Positions 8,886 to 18,354 are shown, counted from the first letter of the stretch. The stretch: 64,000 bases of DNA from Rheinheimera mesophila (GCF_000986865.1 NZ_LAVS01000001.1:1-64000); one strand, 5' to 3'. Program-made: numbers and translations. Notes: generated from the sequence alone by a model not told the origin.

Positions 8886-8952
8886 GCTTGCGCTCCTTGG
8901 CTGACAACAAAAGATCTACCTCAAACCATACCACAAAATGCAACACCCCACC

Positions 8953-9312
8953 TCAAGGCTGGCGTTGCTCGGACTTACGCAGATAAACCTGCAAATCATC
9001 CGGAACGGCTGAAGCTTGTAATACAGGATAACGACTGGACCCCGGATTGCCTGGTGGTAAACGACCTGTGATATGCCCCACAGGGGTCAGTAACAGCCGT
9101 AATACCTGTCCACGGATTTCAGGCCAGTTTATTTGATCGGCGGCCAGTTTTAACATCAGCCAATGGCTATGCCAATGCAGCATAAAATTCTGTTGGCCTA
9201 AAATATGAGCCCGCTCAAGATGATACCAGGCCGCTTGCCATTGCTGTTGACGACGCGCCGTTAATGCTTGTTTTATCTCGTGGTAAAAAGCCTGTTGTGC
9301 AGCAGAATCCAT
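8953..9312 (-). CDS. DUF3703-like protein
   Basis: A 119-residue protein resembling the DUF3703 family: two amphipathic helices with WHLERAHILGQ and HSHWLMLKLA, then the characteristic ITGRLPPGNPGSSRY turn. The His-rich pattern (HxxxxH, HWHSH) suggests metal handling, and family members often lie beside metal-resistance genes. It is divergent from the copper cluster that begins at the CopL-like gene, which supports that view. The biochemical function is not known. No signal peptide is visible. Confidence 0.65.
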   Translation of the reverse strand: MDSAAQQAFYHEIKQALTARRQQQWQAAWYHLERAHILGQQNFMLHWHSHWLMLKLAADQINWPEIRGQVLRLLLTPVGHITGRLPPGNPGSSRYPVLQASAVPDDLQVYLRKSEQRQP

Positions 9313-9372
9313 AACAGCATTCGGTTCCTATCAGAAAGTTTTGTTTACAATGACGCCGCTTTGCCGTTCAGT

Positions 9373-9404
9373 CAAGAGCTGCGCCCACAGGCTCGCAGCT
9401 CTTG
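9373..9404. other. Perfect 11-bp inverted repeat before the copper cluster
   Basis: CAAGAGCTGCG and CGCAGCTCTTG flank a ten-base loop in the 167-bp gap between the divergent DUF3703 and CopL-like genes. There is no T-run, so an operator, an attenuator or an RNA leader structure is more likely than a terminator. Confidence 0.5.
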
Positions 9405-9479
9405 TACGTCTTGAGTTTCAGGCTGTTTTGTATTAGGGTAGCGGCAATTTTATTACATGGCGCGGGCAAGCGGAAAAAC

Positions 9480-9902
9480 ATGAACAGCAATCAGGGACAC
9501 ACTCCCTGGCTCAGGTTAATGGTGCTTATCAGCCTACTTCTGTTTAAAGGAGTAGCGACTGCCGCTATGTTGTGTTGTGGTCCAGACCACAGCAATCACC
9601 CAATGTCACAGCCCCATCATCAAAGCGCTGACACTGCAACGCATCAGGTGATAGATCACTCGGCTCATAGCGCTGAACAGCATGCCGACATGGTGATGCC
9701 GCAAATGCACGACTCTGACCCGCAACACAACGGACAGCAAAGTTCGTGTTCGGGTTGCGCTGTCAGTTGTACAACAGTCATGGTAATGATGGATCCATCG
9801 GGCAAATTACCGGAAAAAAATCAAGCGGAACGTATTTTCAGTTCAAACTCCCTGCTGTTTTCTCTAACCAGTTCCGGTCTGGAGCGTCCTCCTCGTTTCT
9901 AG
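9480..9902 (+). CDS. CopL-like secreted metal-binding leader protein
   Basis: A 140-residue exported protein with a hydrophobic signal (LMVLISLLLFKGVATAA) and a tail rich in His, Met and Cys (LCCGPDHSNHP, CSGCAVSC). Size, composition and the ERPP-type C-terminus resemble CopL, a copper-sensing regulatory protein that precedes the copA/copB genes of Xanthomonas and is needed for their expression. It is the first gene of the copper block. The ATG after the run of A was preferred to an upstream TTG because the signal peptide starts there. The assignment rests on composition and position. Confidence 0.55.
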   Translation: MNSNQGHTPWLRLMVLISLLLFKGVATAAMLCCGPDHSNHPMSQPHHQSADTATHQVIDHSAHSAEQHADMVMPQMHDSDPQHNGQQSSCSGCAVSCTTVMVMMDPSGKLPEKNQAERIFSSNSLLFSLTSSGLERPPRF

Positions 9903-9985
9903 CACTGAATATCTTTTTTCATAGGCAAAAGCTGAGGCTTATCAGGCTTTGCTACAGATTTTTCAGTGTAAACCAGGATTTTTTT

Positions 9986-10672
9986 ATGAATTCATACACG
10001 CATACTGCACTTCATTGTGCTCTGGCGCTATTGGCGGCCCACTCCACTTTATCTATTGCTTCACAAGAGGTATCGGTCTTACAACAACTGCCGCCAATCT
10101 TTAGTCATTCCGAGCCAAAAAAACTGGATTGGACTCAGGCTAATAACAGAGTCGCTGAATTAGGTGGCTGGCAATTTTATGCCCAGCAAGCAGGTGGTCA
10201 TGGTGCTCATGGCAATCACAGCGCTATGGATCATTCCAAGCATTCAGGCCACAGCGAACACCAGACTGAATCTGAGATGGATCATTCCACGCATTCAGGC
10301 CACAGCGGCCACCAGACTGAATCTGACATGGATCATTCCACGCACTCAGGCCACAGCGGCCACCAGACTGAATCTGAGATGGATCATTCCACACACTCAG
10401 GCCACAGCGGCCACCAGACTGAATCTGACATGGATCATTCCACGCACTCAGGCCATAGCGGGCACCAGACTAAGCCTAGCATGGACCATTCCACGCATTC
10501 AGGCCACAGCGGACACCAGACTGAATCTGACATGGATCGTTCCAATCATTCAGGCCACAGCGGCCACCAGACTGAATCTGAGATGGATCATTCCAGGCAT
10601 TCAGGCCATGCGACACCAAAGCGGACAGTACCACAGCCGGCAGCAGGAGCGCAGCATGAGCATCATCACTAA
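9986..10672 (+). CDS. Secreted His-rich protein with 17-residue tandem repeats
   Basis: A 228-residue protein with a signal peptide (cleavage near SIASQ) and a short linker containing DWTQANNRVAELGGW, followed by seven complete and one partial copy of a 17-residue unit, MDHSTHSGHSGHQTESD. Each unit carries five His and one Met, so the periplasmic tail could bind many copper ions. The start has AGGA seven bases upstream. The linker is typical of proteins encoded beside copper-efflux TolC and multicopper oxidase genes. The 3' end overlaps the TolC-type gene by 17 bp. Confidence 0.75.
   Translation: MNSYTHTALHCALALLAAHSTLSIASQEVSVLQQLPPIFSHSEPKKLDWTQANNRVAELGGWQFYAQQAGGHGAHGNHSAMDHSKHSGHSEHQTESEMDHSTHSGHSGHQTESDMDHSTHSGHSGHQTESEMDHSTHSGHSGHQTESDMDHSTHSGHSGHQTKPSMDHSTHSGHSGHQTESDMDRSNHSGHSGHQTESEMDHSRHSGHATPKRTVPQPAAGAQHEHHH
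10226..10609 (+). repeat. 51-bp tandem repeat array inside the His-rich gene
   Basis: Seven full units of 51 bp begin at 10226, 10277, 10328, 10379, 10430, 10481 and 10532, and a partial unit at 10583. Units differ by only a few bases. Because 51 is divisible by three, copy-number change would keep the frame. All units lack stops in a second frame, which creates a long shadow frame running into the next gene. Confidence 0.95.
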
Positions 10673-12047
10673 ATTATCGCCTCTGACTGTGCTGGTTTTA
10701 CTGAGCGCTTGTGCCGGGACCTCGCAGTTGCAACAAAATAATGCACTGATACAACAAGCCGAGCAGCAACAGCTAACACTAGCTCCGGTGGATCCGGCGT
10801 TAAGAGCTGAGACCGAACAGGAAGTCAAACGACTGTTAACCGAGCCTCTGTCGTTACAAAACGTCAGTCGCATCGCGGTATTAAACAACCCTGATTTTCT
10901 GGCCACCTTGTCGTCACTCGAAATCAGCAGAGCAGAATTAGCTCAGGCTGGTTTGTTACCCAATCCGGGTTTGAGAGTGATCCGTAGTCGTGAAGAAGAG
11001 GGCTATAACACCGAGCTTGATTTCTCTTTTGACTTGTTTGGCTTGTTATTTTTAAAATCCAATCAGGCCATAGCAGAACAACAAGCCAGGCAACAACAGC
11101 AACAGGCTGCCCTGAAGTTGCTGGAATTGGTCACTCAAAGCCGTAGCGCTTTTATTGAGGCCGTGGTGGCACAACAGCGTTTTAGTTATCTGCAGACAGT
11201 GCAGGAAGCAATTGATGCTTCAGCCGAACTGGCCAGTCGTATGTATCAGGTCGGTAACTACAGCGAACTGCAGCAAGCGCGTCAAAAAAAGTTTGCTGCA
11301 GAGATCCGTCTGCAACTGGCGACAGCACAGCAACAGCAATACCAAAGTCGCGAGCGCCTGCTGCTTGCGCTTGGTCTGTCTGACGCTGCAGTGTCCTTGC
11401 AGTTACCTGCTTATCTGCCTGCTATTCCAACAGAAATGCAACCACAGCATCAGTTAGAACAGCAAGCGCTGGAACAACGCTTGGATCTGCAACAAGCTAA
11501 AGTCAGATTAAAGCAACTACAGCTACAACTTGAGCAAAATAAAAACAGCCGTTTTGTCCGGGGTTTATCCAGCGAAGTTGCAGGCTCAGTGCAGCACAGC
11601 ACTGAGCGTGAAGTGGCTTTAGGCTTTGAATTACCCTTGTTTGACTCTGGTGCACAGCGCATCAACAAAGCACAGGCTCAATATCAACAAGCCTGGTGGC
11701 AGGCCAAAGCTCTGGAACAAAAAGCATTGTCGCAAGTGCGTCAGGCGTACAACCTGCAGCAGCATTCTTATCAGGTTGCCCGGCATTATCAGGACCAGTT
11801 AGTGCCACTGGCGCAGAAAATCAATCAGCAAAATGTACTGCGGTATAACGGCATGCTGATTGGTGTATTTGAATTGATTGCCGACACTCAGGCACAGGTC
11901 AGCACTGTGACAGGACAAATGACAGCCCAACGCGATTTTTATCTCTCACAACTGGCTTTACAACAAGCGCTGTGGGGCAGCCCAACACTGCAGTTGCCTG
12001 CCGCCATGGAAACCACCAACACTTCGGCTGCTGCCGCTGGTCATTAA
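10656..12047 (+). CDS. TolC-family outer-membrane lipoprotein of the copper cluster
   Basis: A 463-residue outer-membrane efflux protein. It starts with a lipoprotein signal (TVLVLLSAC) and has two OEP-type coiled-coil repeats rich in Gln/Ala. The ATG has AGGAG six bases upstream and overlaps the His-rich gene's end by 17 bp; the reading frame is open much further upstream only because of the 51-bp repeats. No RND pump or membrane-fusion gene is adjacent, so it probably works with the multicopper oxidase in periplasmic copper detoxification or pairs with a pump encoded elsewhere. Confidence 0.8.
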   Translation: MSIITKLSPLTVLVLLSACAGTSQLQQNNALIQQAEQQQLTLAPVDPALRAETEQEVKRLLTEPLSLQNVSRIAVLNNPDFLATLSSLEISRAELAQAGLLPNPGLRVIRSREEEGYNTELDFSFDLFGLLFLKSNQAIAEQQARQQQQQAALKLLELVTQSRSAFIEAVVAQQRFSYLQTVQEAIDASAELASRMYQVGNYSELQQARQKKFAAEIRLQLATAQQQQYQSRERLLLALGLSDAAVSLQLPAYLPAIPTEMQPQHQLEQQALEQRLDLQQAKVRLKQLQLQLEQNKNSRFVRGLSSEVAGSVQHSTEREVALGFELPLFDSGAQRINKAQAQYQQAWWQAKALEQKALSQVRQAYNLQQHSYQVARHYQDQLVPLAQKINQQNVLRYNGMLIGVFELIADTQAQVSTVTGQMTAQRDFYLSQLALQQALWGSPTLQLPAAMETTNTSAAAAGH

Positions 12048-12059
12048 CAGGAGAATGTG

Positions 12060-13445
12060 ATGCTAACCCGTCGTGATTTATTAAAAAAAGTCGGTGCTAT
12101 TACAGCTGCTGTAGGTGTAGCCGCAGTCAGCAAAAGCTCAATGGCCAGCTTACCTGAGCCTGTGATCCAGCAATCTGCTGACACTATGGATCCCCTAGTA
12201 CCCAACTCTGGCCGGCCTTATAACCCTGTGGTTACGCTAAACGGCTGGACTTTGCCCTGGCGGATGAATAATGGCGTAAAAGAATTCCATTTGGTGGCTG
12301 AGCCCGTAGTGCGTGAACTGGCACCAGGAATGAAAGCACATTTATGGGGCTATAACGGCCAGTCGCCAGGCCCGACTATCGAAGTGGTAGAAGGCGACAG
12401 AGTGCGGATTTTTGTCACCAACAAGTTACCCGAACATACCTCTATCCACTGGCATGGCCAGCGTTTACCTAATGGTATGGATGGAGTTGCCGGTTTAAAT
12501 CAGCGCGCCATTAAGCCTGGTAAAACCTTTATGTATGAGTTTATCGCCCGCCGCCCCGGTACTTTTATGTATCACCCTCATGCTGACGAGATGGTCCAAA
12601 TGGCGATGGGCATGATGGGCATGTGGATCACCCATCCAAAAGAGGCCCATCCTCATATCGACGAAGTGGACCGCGATTTTTGTTTTCTGCTAAACGCCTA
12701 CGATATCGAGCCCGGCAGTGCCACGCCTAAAATCATGACCATGACCGATTTTAATCTGTGGACCTGGAATAGTCGCGTCTTCCCCGGCATCGATCCGTTA
12801 GTGGTACGTAAAAACGATAAAGTCCGGATCCGGGTGGGTAATCTGACCATGACCAATCACCCTATTCACATTCACGGTCATGAATTTACCGTCACAGGCA
12901 CAGACGGTGGTCCAGTGCCACCTTCTGCCCGCTGGCCTGAAGTCACGACAGATGTGGCTGTAGGTCAGATGCGGCAAATTGAACTGCTGGCCGACGAAGA
13001 AGGGGACTGGGCTTTCCATTGCCATAAATCGCACCATACGATGAACGCGATGGGCCATGACGTACCGACGCTGATTGGGGTGGATCACAGTGGTTTGATG
13101 CAAAAAATCAACAAACTGGTGCCGGATTATATGGTGATGGGTGAACGTGGTATGGCAGATATGACCGAAATGCAGATGCCGCTACCGGCCAACACCTTGC
13201 CAATGATGTCGGGTGACGGGCCTTTTGGCTCCGTAGAGATGGGGGGTATGTTCAGCGTATTTAAAGTCCGTAAAGATCAGGCACCTGGCGATTATAAAGA
13301 TCCGGGCTGGTACCAGCATCCTGAAGGCACAGTAGCGACAGAATGGACAGGCTCAGTACCAGAGGTGACCTCTGCAAAGACAGACACCACAGAAAGTACA
13401 GAGACTCTGAAGGTAAGAAAACCGCATTCACACGCCCACCATTAA
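12060..13445 (+). CDS. Tat-exported multicopper oxidase
   Basis: A 461-residue periplasmic multicopper oxidase that probably oxidises Cu(I) to the less toxic Cu(II). A twin-arginine signal (LTRRDLLKKVG) is followed by cupredoxin domains with all four copper motifs: HWHGQ, YHPHADEM, HPIHIHGH and HCHKSHHTMNAM. The last supplies the type 1 ligands Cys, His and axial Met. Met-rich stretches (MAMGMMGMW, MADMTEMQMP) could gather copper. A His-rich tail ends the protein. The ATG seven bases after AGGAG was chosen over a GTG three bases earlier. It is 12 bp behind the TolC-type gene. Confidence 0.88.
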   Translation: MLTRRDLLKKVGAITAAVGVAAVSKSSMASLPEPVIQQSADTMDPLVPNSGRPYNPVVTLNGWTLPWRMNNGVKEFHLVAEPVVRELAPGMKAHLWGYNGQSPGPTIEVVEGDRVRIFVTNKLPEHTSIHWHGQRLPNGMDGVAGLNQRAIKPGKTFMYEFIARRPGTFMYHPHADEMVQMAMGMMGMWITHPKEAHPHIDEVDRDFCFLLNAYDIEPGSATPKIMTMTDFNLWTWNSRVFPGIDPLVVRKNDKVRIRVGNLTMTNHPIHIHGHEFTVTGTDGGPVPPSARWPEVTTDVAVGQMRQIELLADEEGDWAFHCHKSHHTMNAMGHDVPTLIGVDHSGLMQKINKLVPDYMVMGERGMADMTEMQMPLPANTLPMMSGDGPFGSVEMGGMFSVFKVRKDQAPGDYKDPGWYQHPEGTVATEWTGSVPEVTSAKTDTTESTETLKVRKPHSHAHH

Positions 13446-13456
13446 ACTGAAAAAAA

Positions 13457-13477
13457 GCCCTGGTCTCAGGGCTTTTT
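13457..13477 (+). terminator. Rho-independent terminator of the copper operon
   Basis: GCCCTG/CAGGGC stem, four-base loop, flanked by A and T runs, directly after the multicopper oxidase stop. Confidence 0.85.
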
Positions 13478-13832
13478 CATGACCAGTGACTCTGCCGGCA
13501 CTGGCAAAGGCCGGCAAAAAACAAACAACTGACCAATAAAACAGCATCCTTTATACCTTTTTGATATAGCTAATAACACTTTCAATAAATACACACTTGT
13601 GACAATTTGTAATCAAACCCAGCATTTTCGCCGCCCCGCACAAGCAACTCATCGCATAAAGTTCTGACAAAACCGAAAAAGTGAAAACAAAAGATTAAAT
13701 TTGATAAATATACACCTATTTACATTAACAAAATATTGACCAATTATCATACCGCCTGCCCAGCATATTAACTAAATAAGGGACAGGGCTTCCATGGATG
13801 AGGCATTTCAAATAACAATAATCCGAGAGAAC
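13478..13832. other. Intergenic region before the subtilase gene
   Basis: About 355 bp of AT-rich DNA without a gene. It should hold the subtilase promoter; a run of TATA-like boxes lies around 13690-13750, but no single promoter or operator can be named with confidence. Confidence 0.4.
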
Positions 13833-15611
13833 ATGATGCAATATAAAACCTTCAACTTATCCAAAGTCTCATTGCTTACTTTGTCCGCGCTGTCCCTGGT
13901 GGCGACTGCTGTACAGGCTGCCCCCGAAAAATCTGGTATCACGGTAGAGATCAACGAAACCAAAGCTATCGAGCCGCCAACCCGTTTTATCGTCAAGTAT
14001 AAAAGTGCTGCCACTTTATCTGCTCAGGGCTTAACCGGCATGGCTGCAAACTCAGTCAGTCAGTTAAAAGCTCATGCCGCGTCTGAATTATCCAGCCGAG
14101 CTGGTGAGCCGATGAGTTTTGTGCGCTCTTTAGCAGTAGCCAACCGTCATGTCGTTAAAGCGGAGCGTCGCCTGTCAAAAGCTGAAACAGCTCGTACTAT
14201 TGAGCTGCTTGCTCAGGATCCAATGGTAGAGTCGGTTGAAGAAGACCGCATGTTACAAATCGCAGCGACACCAAACGACACGCAGTACACCAGCCAATGG
14301 CATTACTATGAGTCTACCGGCGGTTTACGCGCAAACACGGCATGGGACAACGCCACTGGTGCTGGTGTGGTAGTGGCTGTACTGGATACAGGTTACCGTC
14401 CACACGCTGATTTAAATGCCAATATCCTGCCTGGCTATGACATGATTTCTGACAGCTTTGTCGGTAACGACGGCAATGGCCGTGACTCTGATGCCCGTGA
14501 TCCCGGTGACTGGATTTTAGCTAACGAATGTGGTGGTACTCACTCAGCTCAGGATTCTTCATGGCACGGTACCCATGTTGCAGGTACAGTCGCTGCAGTG
14601 ACCAATAACGGCTCAGGTGTAGCTGGCGTTGCCTATGGCGCTAAAGTAGTACCAGTGCGTGTACTGGGTAAATGCGGTGGTTATACTTCAGATATCGCTG
14701 ACGGTATCATCTGGGCTTCAGGTGGCACAGTAGCAGGTGTTCCGGCAAACGCTAACCCAGCCAAAGTGATCAACATGAGTTTAGGTGGTTCAGGTGCCTG
14801 TGACTCGACCACCCAGGCCGCTATTAACTCAGCCCGTTCACGTGGCACTGTGATTGTGATTGCCTCAGGTAACGACAACTCAAACGCCAACAACTTCAAC
14901 CCGGGTAACTGCGCTGGTGTTGTGAACGTGGCGTCCACCAACCGCAGCGGTGGTCGTGCGTACTATTCAAACTACGGCACCTCTATTGATGTCGCAGCTC
15001 CGGGTGGTGCGATGAACTCAGCCAATGATCCAAATGGTGTACTGTCGACTTATAACACTGGTACTACGACACCAGGTTCAGACAGCTATGGTTACAGCCA
15101 GGGTACATCTATGGCTGCACCTCATGTGGCGGGTGTAGCGGCATTAATTGCCCAGAAAAAACCAGCGGCAACACCGGATGAAATTGAAACCATCCTGAAA
15201 ACCACCACCCGTGCTTTCCCTGCGACTTGTACCAGTTGTGGTACTGGTATAGTTGACGCAGCCGCTGCAGTTGCTGCCGCCTCAGGTACAGGTGGTGGCG
15301 GTGGTACAGGCTCAACTTCGACCATCAACAATATCAGCGTAGGCGCAAATAGCTGGAAATACTACACAGTCGTAGTACCAGCGGGTATGAGTGTATTGAC
15401 TGTCAATACCTCTGGCGGTACAGGTGATGCCGATCTGTATGTACGTCGTGGTTCACAACCGACGACATCAACTTATGATTGCCGCCCATACCTCAATGGC
15501 AATACAGAAAGCTGTACCTTTAATAACCCGGTTGCAGCCACTTACCACATAGGTATCCGTGGTTACACCGCGGCGTCAGGTATAAGCTTAACAACCTCTT
15601 ACAGACCTTAA
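13833..15611 (+). CDS. Secreted S8 subtilisin-like serine protease with PPC domain
   Basis: A 592-residue secreted protease. It has a signal peptide ending near VQAAP, an N-terminal inhibitor_I9-type propeptide (about 40-145, ending in VESVEEDRMLQI) and an S8 catalytic domain with D185 (VLDTGY), H245 (HGTHVAGT) and S426 (GTSMAAPHVAG). A Gly linker leads to a C-terminal pre-peptidase (PPC) domain (about 505-590), often removed on maturation. The start was placed at an ATG preceded by GAGAG; an upstream ATG has no ribosome site. It would digest proteins outside the cell. It is flanked by copper genes but is unrelated to them. Confidence 0.92.
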   Translation: MMQYKTFNLSKVSLLTLSALSLVATAVQAAPEKSGITVEINETKAIEPPTRFIVKYKSAATLSAQGLTGMAANSVSQLKAHAASELSSRAGEPMSFVRSLAVANRHVVKAERRLSKAETARTIELLAQDPMVESVEEDRMLQIAATPNDTQYTSQWHYYESTGGLRANTAWDNATGAGVVVAVLDTGYRPHADLNANILPGYDMISDSFVGNDGNGRDSDARDPGDWILANECGGTHSAQDSSWHGTHVAGTVAAVTNNGSGVAGVAYGAKVVPVRVLGKCGGYTSDIADGIIWASGGTVAGVPANANPAKVINMSLGGSGACDSTTQAAINSARSRGTVIVIASGNDNSNANNFNPGNCAGVVNVASTNRSGGRAYYSNYGTSIDVAAPGGAMNSANDPNGVLSTYNTGTTTPGSDSYGYSQGTSMAAPHVAGVAALIAQKKPAATPDEIETILKTTTRAFPATCTSCGTGIVDAAAAVAAASGTGGGGGTGSTSTINNISVGANSWKYYTVVVPAGMSVLTVNTSGGTGDADLYVRRGSQPTTSTYDCRPYLNGNTESCTFNNPVAATYHIGIRGYTAASGISLTTSYRP

Positions 15612-15628
15612 TCCCTGGGCTGTTGGCT

Positions 15629-15661
15629 GAAGATCCCGGCGTAAGTCGGGATCTTCTTTTT
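15629..15661. terminator. Hairpin terminator between convergent genes
   Basis: Ten-base arms GAAGATCCCG/CGGGATCTTC around an eight-base loop, then TTTTT on the plus strand. It lies between the subtilase stop and the cueR stop. Confidence 0.85.
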
Positions 15662-15676
15662 ACAATGCTTCGATTT

Positions 15677-16078
15677 TCATCGTTGTAAACCATCTAAAAT
15701 GGCACACTGGGGTTGATCATCCCCACAACAACTGTCCGCCAATTGCTGTAATACTTTTTGCATCTGCTGTAGCTCGGCAACTTTTTGTTTAATTTCATCC
15801 AGATGCTGTTCAGCCAGTTGTTTAACCTCTTTGCTGCTGCGCTGTGGATTTCGCCATAAGTCCAGTAAAGAACTGACCTGAGCTATGGAAAAACCCAGGG
15901 TTCGGGCTTGCTTAATAAAACTCAGTTGTTGCAACTGCTGGCTGTTATACAAGCGGTAACCCGCATCAGTCCTGTTGGCTTTTTTAAGTAAACCTGCCTC
16001 TTCATAATGCCGGATCATTTTGGCAGAAAGTCCGGTCTGTTTGGCCGCCTGGCCTATGGTCACTAAAGTTGTCATCAT
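15677..16078 (-). CDS. cueR: Copper-responsive MerR-family regulator CueR
   Basis: A 133-residue Cu(I)/Ag(I)-sensing activator. The N-terminal MerR winged helix (TIGQAAKQTGLSAKMIRHYE) is followed by a long dimerisation helix and a metal loop near the C-terminus with two cysteines seven apart (CGDDQPQC), as in CueR. The start with AGGAG upstream (ATGATG) was preferred to a non-AUG start further out. It begins one base after the copA stop, so copA and cueR form one operon. It should act at the palindrome in front of copA. Confidence 0.88.
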   Translation of the reverse strand: MMTTLVTIGQAAKQTGLSAKMIRHYEEAGLLKKANRTDAGYRLYNSQQLQQLSFIKQARTLGFSIAQVSSLLDLWRNPQRSSKEVKQLAEQHLDEIKQKVAELQQMQKVLQQLADSCCGDDQPQCAILDGLQR

Positions 16079-16079
16079 T

Positions 16080-18257
16080 TTACTCCTGAGCTTTCCAGCG
16101 CTGTAACAACAAGGCATTGCTAATCACCACTAAACTGCTACATGCCATAGCTGCTCCGGCAATAACCGGATTTAAATAACCCAAAGCGGCCAACGGAATA
16201 CCGATCACATTGAAAATAAAAGCCCAAAACAGATTTTGCTGAATTTTACCGTAGCTCAGTCTGGCGATCTGCAACGCAGCACTGACTAGCGACGGCTTAC
16301 TGCGCATCAGAGTCATAGCCGAGGCACTGACAGCGACTTCAGTGCCGCTCGCCATCGCTATACCTAAATCGGCCTGAGCCAAAGCAGGTGCATCATTAAT
16401 CCCATCGCCAACCATAGCCACCTGATAGCCCTGCTGCTGCCAGCTCTGAATAGCCGCAGCTTTTTCTGCCGGCAAAACCTGCGCTTTCCAGTCGGTTAAA
16501 CCCAGTTGTTGCGCTATGGCTGCAGCGCTTTCTGTGCTGTCACCCGTTAACATAGCAACGGCAATAGCTTGCTGCTTTAATAAGGTCACGGCGTGTATAG
16601 CGTCAGGCTTTAATTGGTCGGTAAAACAAAACAGTGCGACTAACTTATAGCTGTCATTCGCTTGTTGCTCAGCTAACCAGGACACAGAAGCACCAGCAAT
16701 TTTAATTTGCTCAAACGGTAGCTTCAGCCCCAACTGCTGCATCCAGTGGCTACTACCCAGCACCAGACTGTGCCCTTGTACTTTGCCTTGTACCCCCTTG
16801 CCCGCGACCACCTGAAACTCGGTTACTGCCACAGCGGCCACCTGATGTGCTGTGGCGTAACTCACTACCGCTTTAGCCAGCGGATGTTCGCTGTGTTGCT
16901 GCAATGAAGCAGCCCATAACAATGCATCGGGTTCATCAGCCAGATTACTGACTTGCTGCACCACAGCTTTGCCCTGAGTTAAGGTGCCGGTTTTATCAAA
17001 CACCACCAGAGTTACAGCTTTAGCCTGCTCTAAGGCCACAGCGTCTTTAATCAAAATACCTGAGCGGGCGGCTGAACCTGTGCCTGCCATAATAGCTGCG
17101 GGTGTTGCTAATCCCAGTGCACAAGGACAGGCAATCACCAGCACAGCCACTGCATTTAAAATACCCGTCACCCAATCGTTCGTCAGCACCCCCCACCCCA
17201 GCAAAGTCGCCAGGGCGATCAGTAACACCACAGGCACAAAAATAGCACTGATTTTATCGACTAAGGCCTGCACTGGTGCCTTGGCTCCCTGCGCCTGCTC
17301 TACCAGTTGAATAATGCGGGATAAGGTCGATTCAGCGCCCACTGCAGTAGCACGGATTTGCAGTACACCATCCAGATTAACAGAGCCCCCTGTGACTTTA
17401 TCCGTCTGCGTTTTGCTGACAGGCACAGACTCTCCGCTGATCAAAGCTTCATCCACATGGCTCTGACCTTGCTCCACCACCGCATCCACCGGAATGCGTT
17501 CACCGGGTTTGACCAGGACTAAATCGCCTTGTTGCACTGTCTCTGCTTTAACATCCACCCAAAGCCCCTGCCGAAATACTGTAGCTACTGCGGGTTTTAG
17601 GTTCTCCAGCGCTCTTAGCGCATCAGTGGTACGTTTTTTCGCTCTATGTTCCAGATACTTCCCTAAAAGCACCAGACTTAAAACCGCACTGCTGCTTTCA
17701 AAATACAAATGAGGTGCGCCGTGTTGTCCATGTAGCGCAGTAAAACTCCACCACAAGTACAAAGACAAGCCATAGGCCGCACTGGTGCCTATGGCCACCA
17801 ATAAATCCATATTGCCACTGCCAGCTTTCACTGCGGCCCAGCCCGCTTTATAAAAACGTGCACCAAAATAAAACTGTACTGGTGTAGCCAGCAGCCATTG
17901 CCAAAACGCCGCCAGCATCCAATCCTGAGCAAAAAGTAAACCAACCATAGGCAGCACTAAAGGTAAGGTCAGCACCATACTTGCCAGCACAGGCCACCAT
18001 TCCTGCTGATAAAAAGCCGTTTGTTTCTGTTCAGCCTGGATCTTTTTTTCTGGCAAACTGGCCTGATAACCAGCTTTCTCCACCGCCGCTATCAGTAAGT
18101 CAGTTGGCACAGCCAAGCCCCTGACTGTGGCCGTTTCACTGGCCAGATTGACAGTCACTTGCTCTACGCCCGCCACTTTAACTAATGCTTTTTCAATACG
18201 TCCCACACAGGACGCACAGCTCATTCCGTTGATATTCAGTTGAATTTGCTCAGACAT
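16080..18257 (-). CDS. copA: Cu(I)-exporting P1B-type ATPase CopA
   Basis: A 725-residue inner-membrane ATPase that pumps Cu(I) out of the cytoplasm. It has a single N-terminal heavy-metal domain with GMSCASC, eight predicted membrane helices, the CPC translocation motif (IACPCALGLATPA), the phosphorylation site DKTGTLTQ, the SEHP motif of the nucleotide domain (QHSEHPLAKA) and the GDGINDAP hinge. The start at MSEQIQLN gives the usual N-terminus. It is divergent from copZ with a CueR-type operator between, and cueR follows directly, giving a closed copper-control circuit. Confidence 0.95.
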   Translation of the reverse strand: MSEQIQLNINGMSCASCVGRIEKALVKVAGVEQVTVNLASETATVRGLAVPTDLLIAAVEKAGYQASLPEKKIQAEQKQTAFYQQEWWPVLASMVLTLPLVLPMVGLLFAQDWMLAAFWQWLLATPVQFYFGARFYKAGWAAVKAGSGNMDLLVAIGTSAAYGLSLYLWWSFTALHGQHGAPHLYFESSSAVLSLVLLGKYLEHRAKKRTTDALRALENLKPAVATVFRQGLWVDVKAETVQQGDLVLVKPGERIPVDAVVEQGQSHVDEALISGESVPVSKTQTDKVTGGSVNLDGVLQIRATAVGAESTLSRIIQLVEQAQGAKAPVQALVDKISAIFVPVVLLIALATLLGWGVLTNDWVTGILNAVAVLVIACPCALGLATPAAIMAGTGSAARSGILIKDAVALEQAKAVTLVVFDKTGTLTQGKAVVQQVSNLADEPDALLWAASLQQHSEHPLAKAVVSYATAHQVAAVAVTEFQVVAGKGVQGKVQGHSLVLGSSHWMQQLGLKLPFEQIKIAGASVSWLAEQQANDSYKLVALFCFTDQLKPDAIHAVTLLKQQAIAVAMLTGDSTESAAAIAQQLGLTDWKAQVLPAEKAAAIQSWQQQGYQVAMVGDGINDAPALAQADLGIAMASGTEVAVSASAMTLMRSKPSLVSAALQIARLSYGKIQQNLFWAFIFNVIGIPLAALGYLNPVIAGAAMACSSLVVISNALLLQRWKAQE

Positions 18258-18354
18258 ACCATGACTCCGGATCAAAAGGGCGTGAGCCCGACAGAAACAA
18301 GGCTAAAGCTTGCCATCAGGGTAAGGTCAAGCCAAAAAAAATCAAAAATAATAG

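Noticed and set aside
10226-10609. Regular repeats that might be read as a CRISPR array.
   Set aside because: The units are contiguous 51-bp coding repeats without unique spacers, and no cas genes are near.
10164-10655. Long open frame upstream of the TolC-type gene, which would add 164 residues.
   Set aside because: It is the second frame of the 51-bp repeats, which lack stops in that frame. The true start has AGGAG and a lipoprotein signal at 10656.
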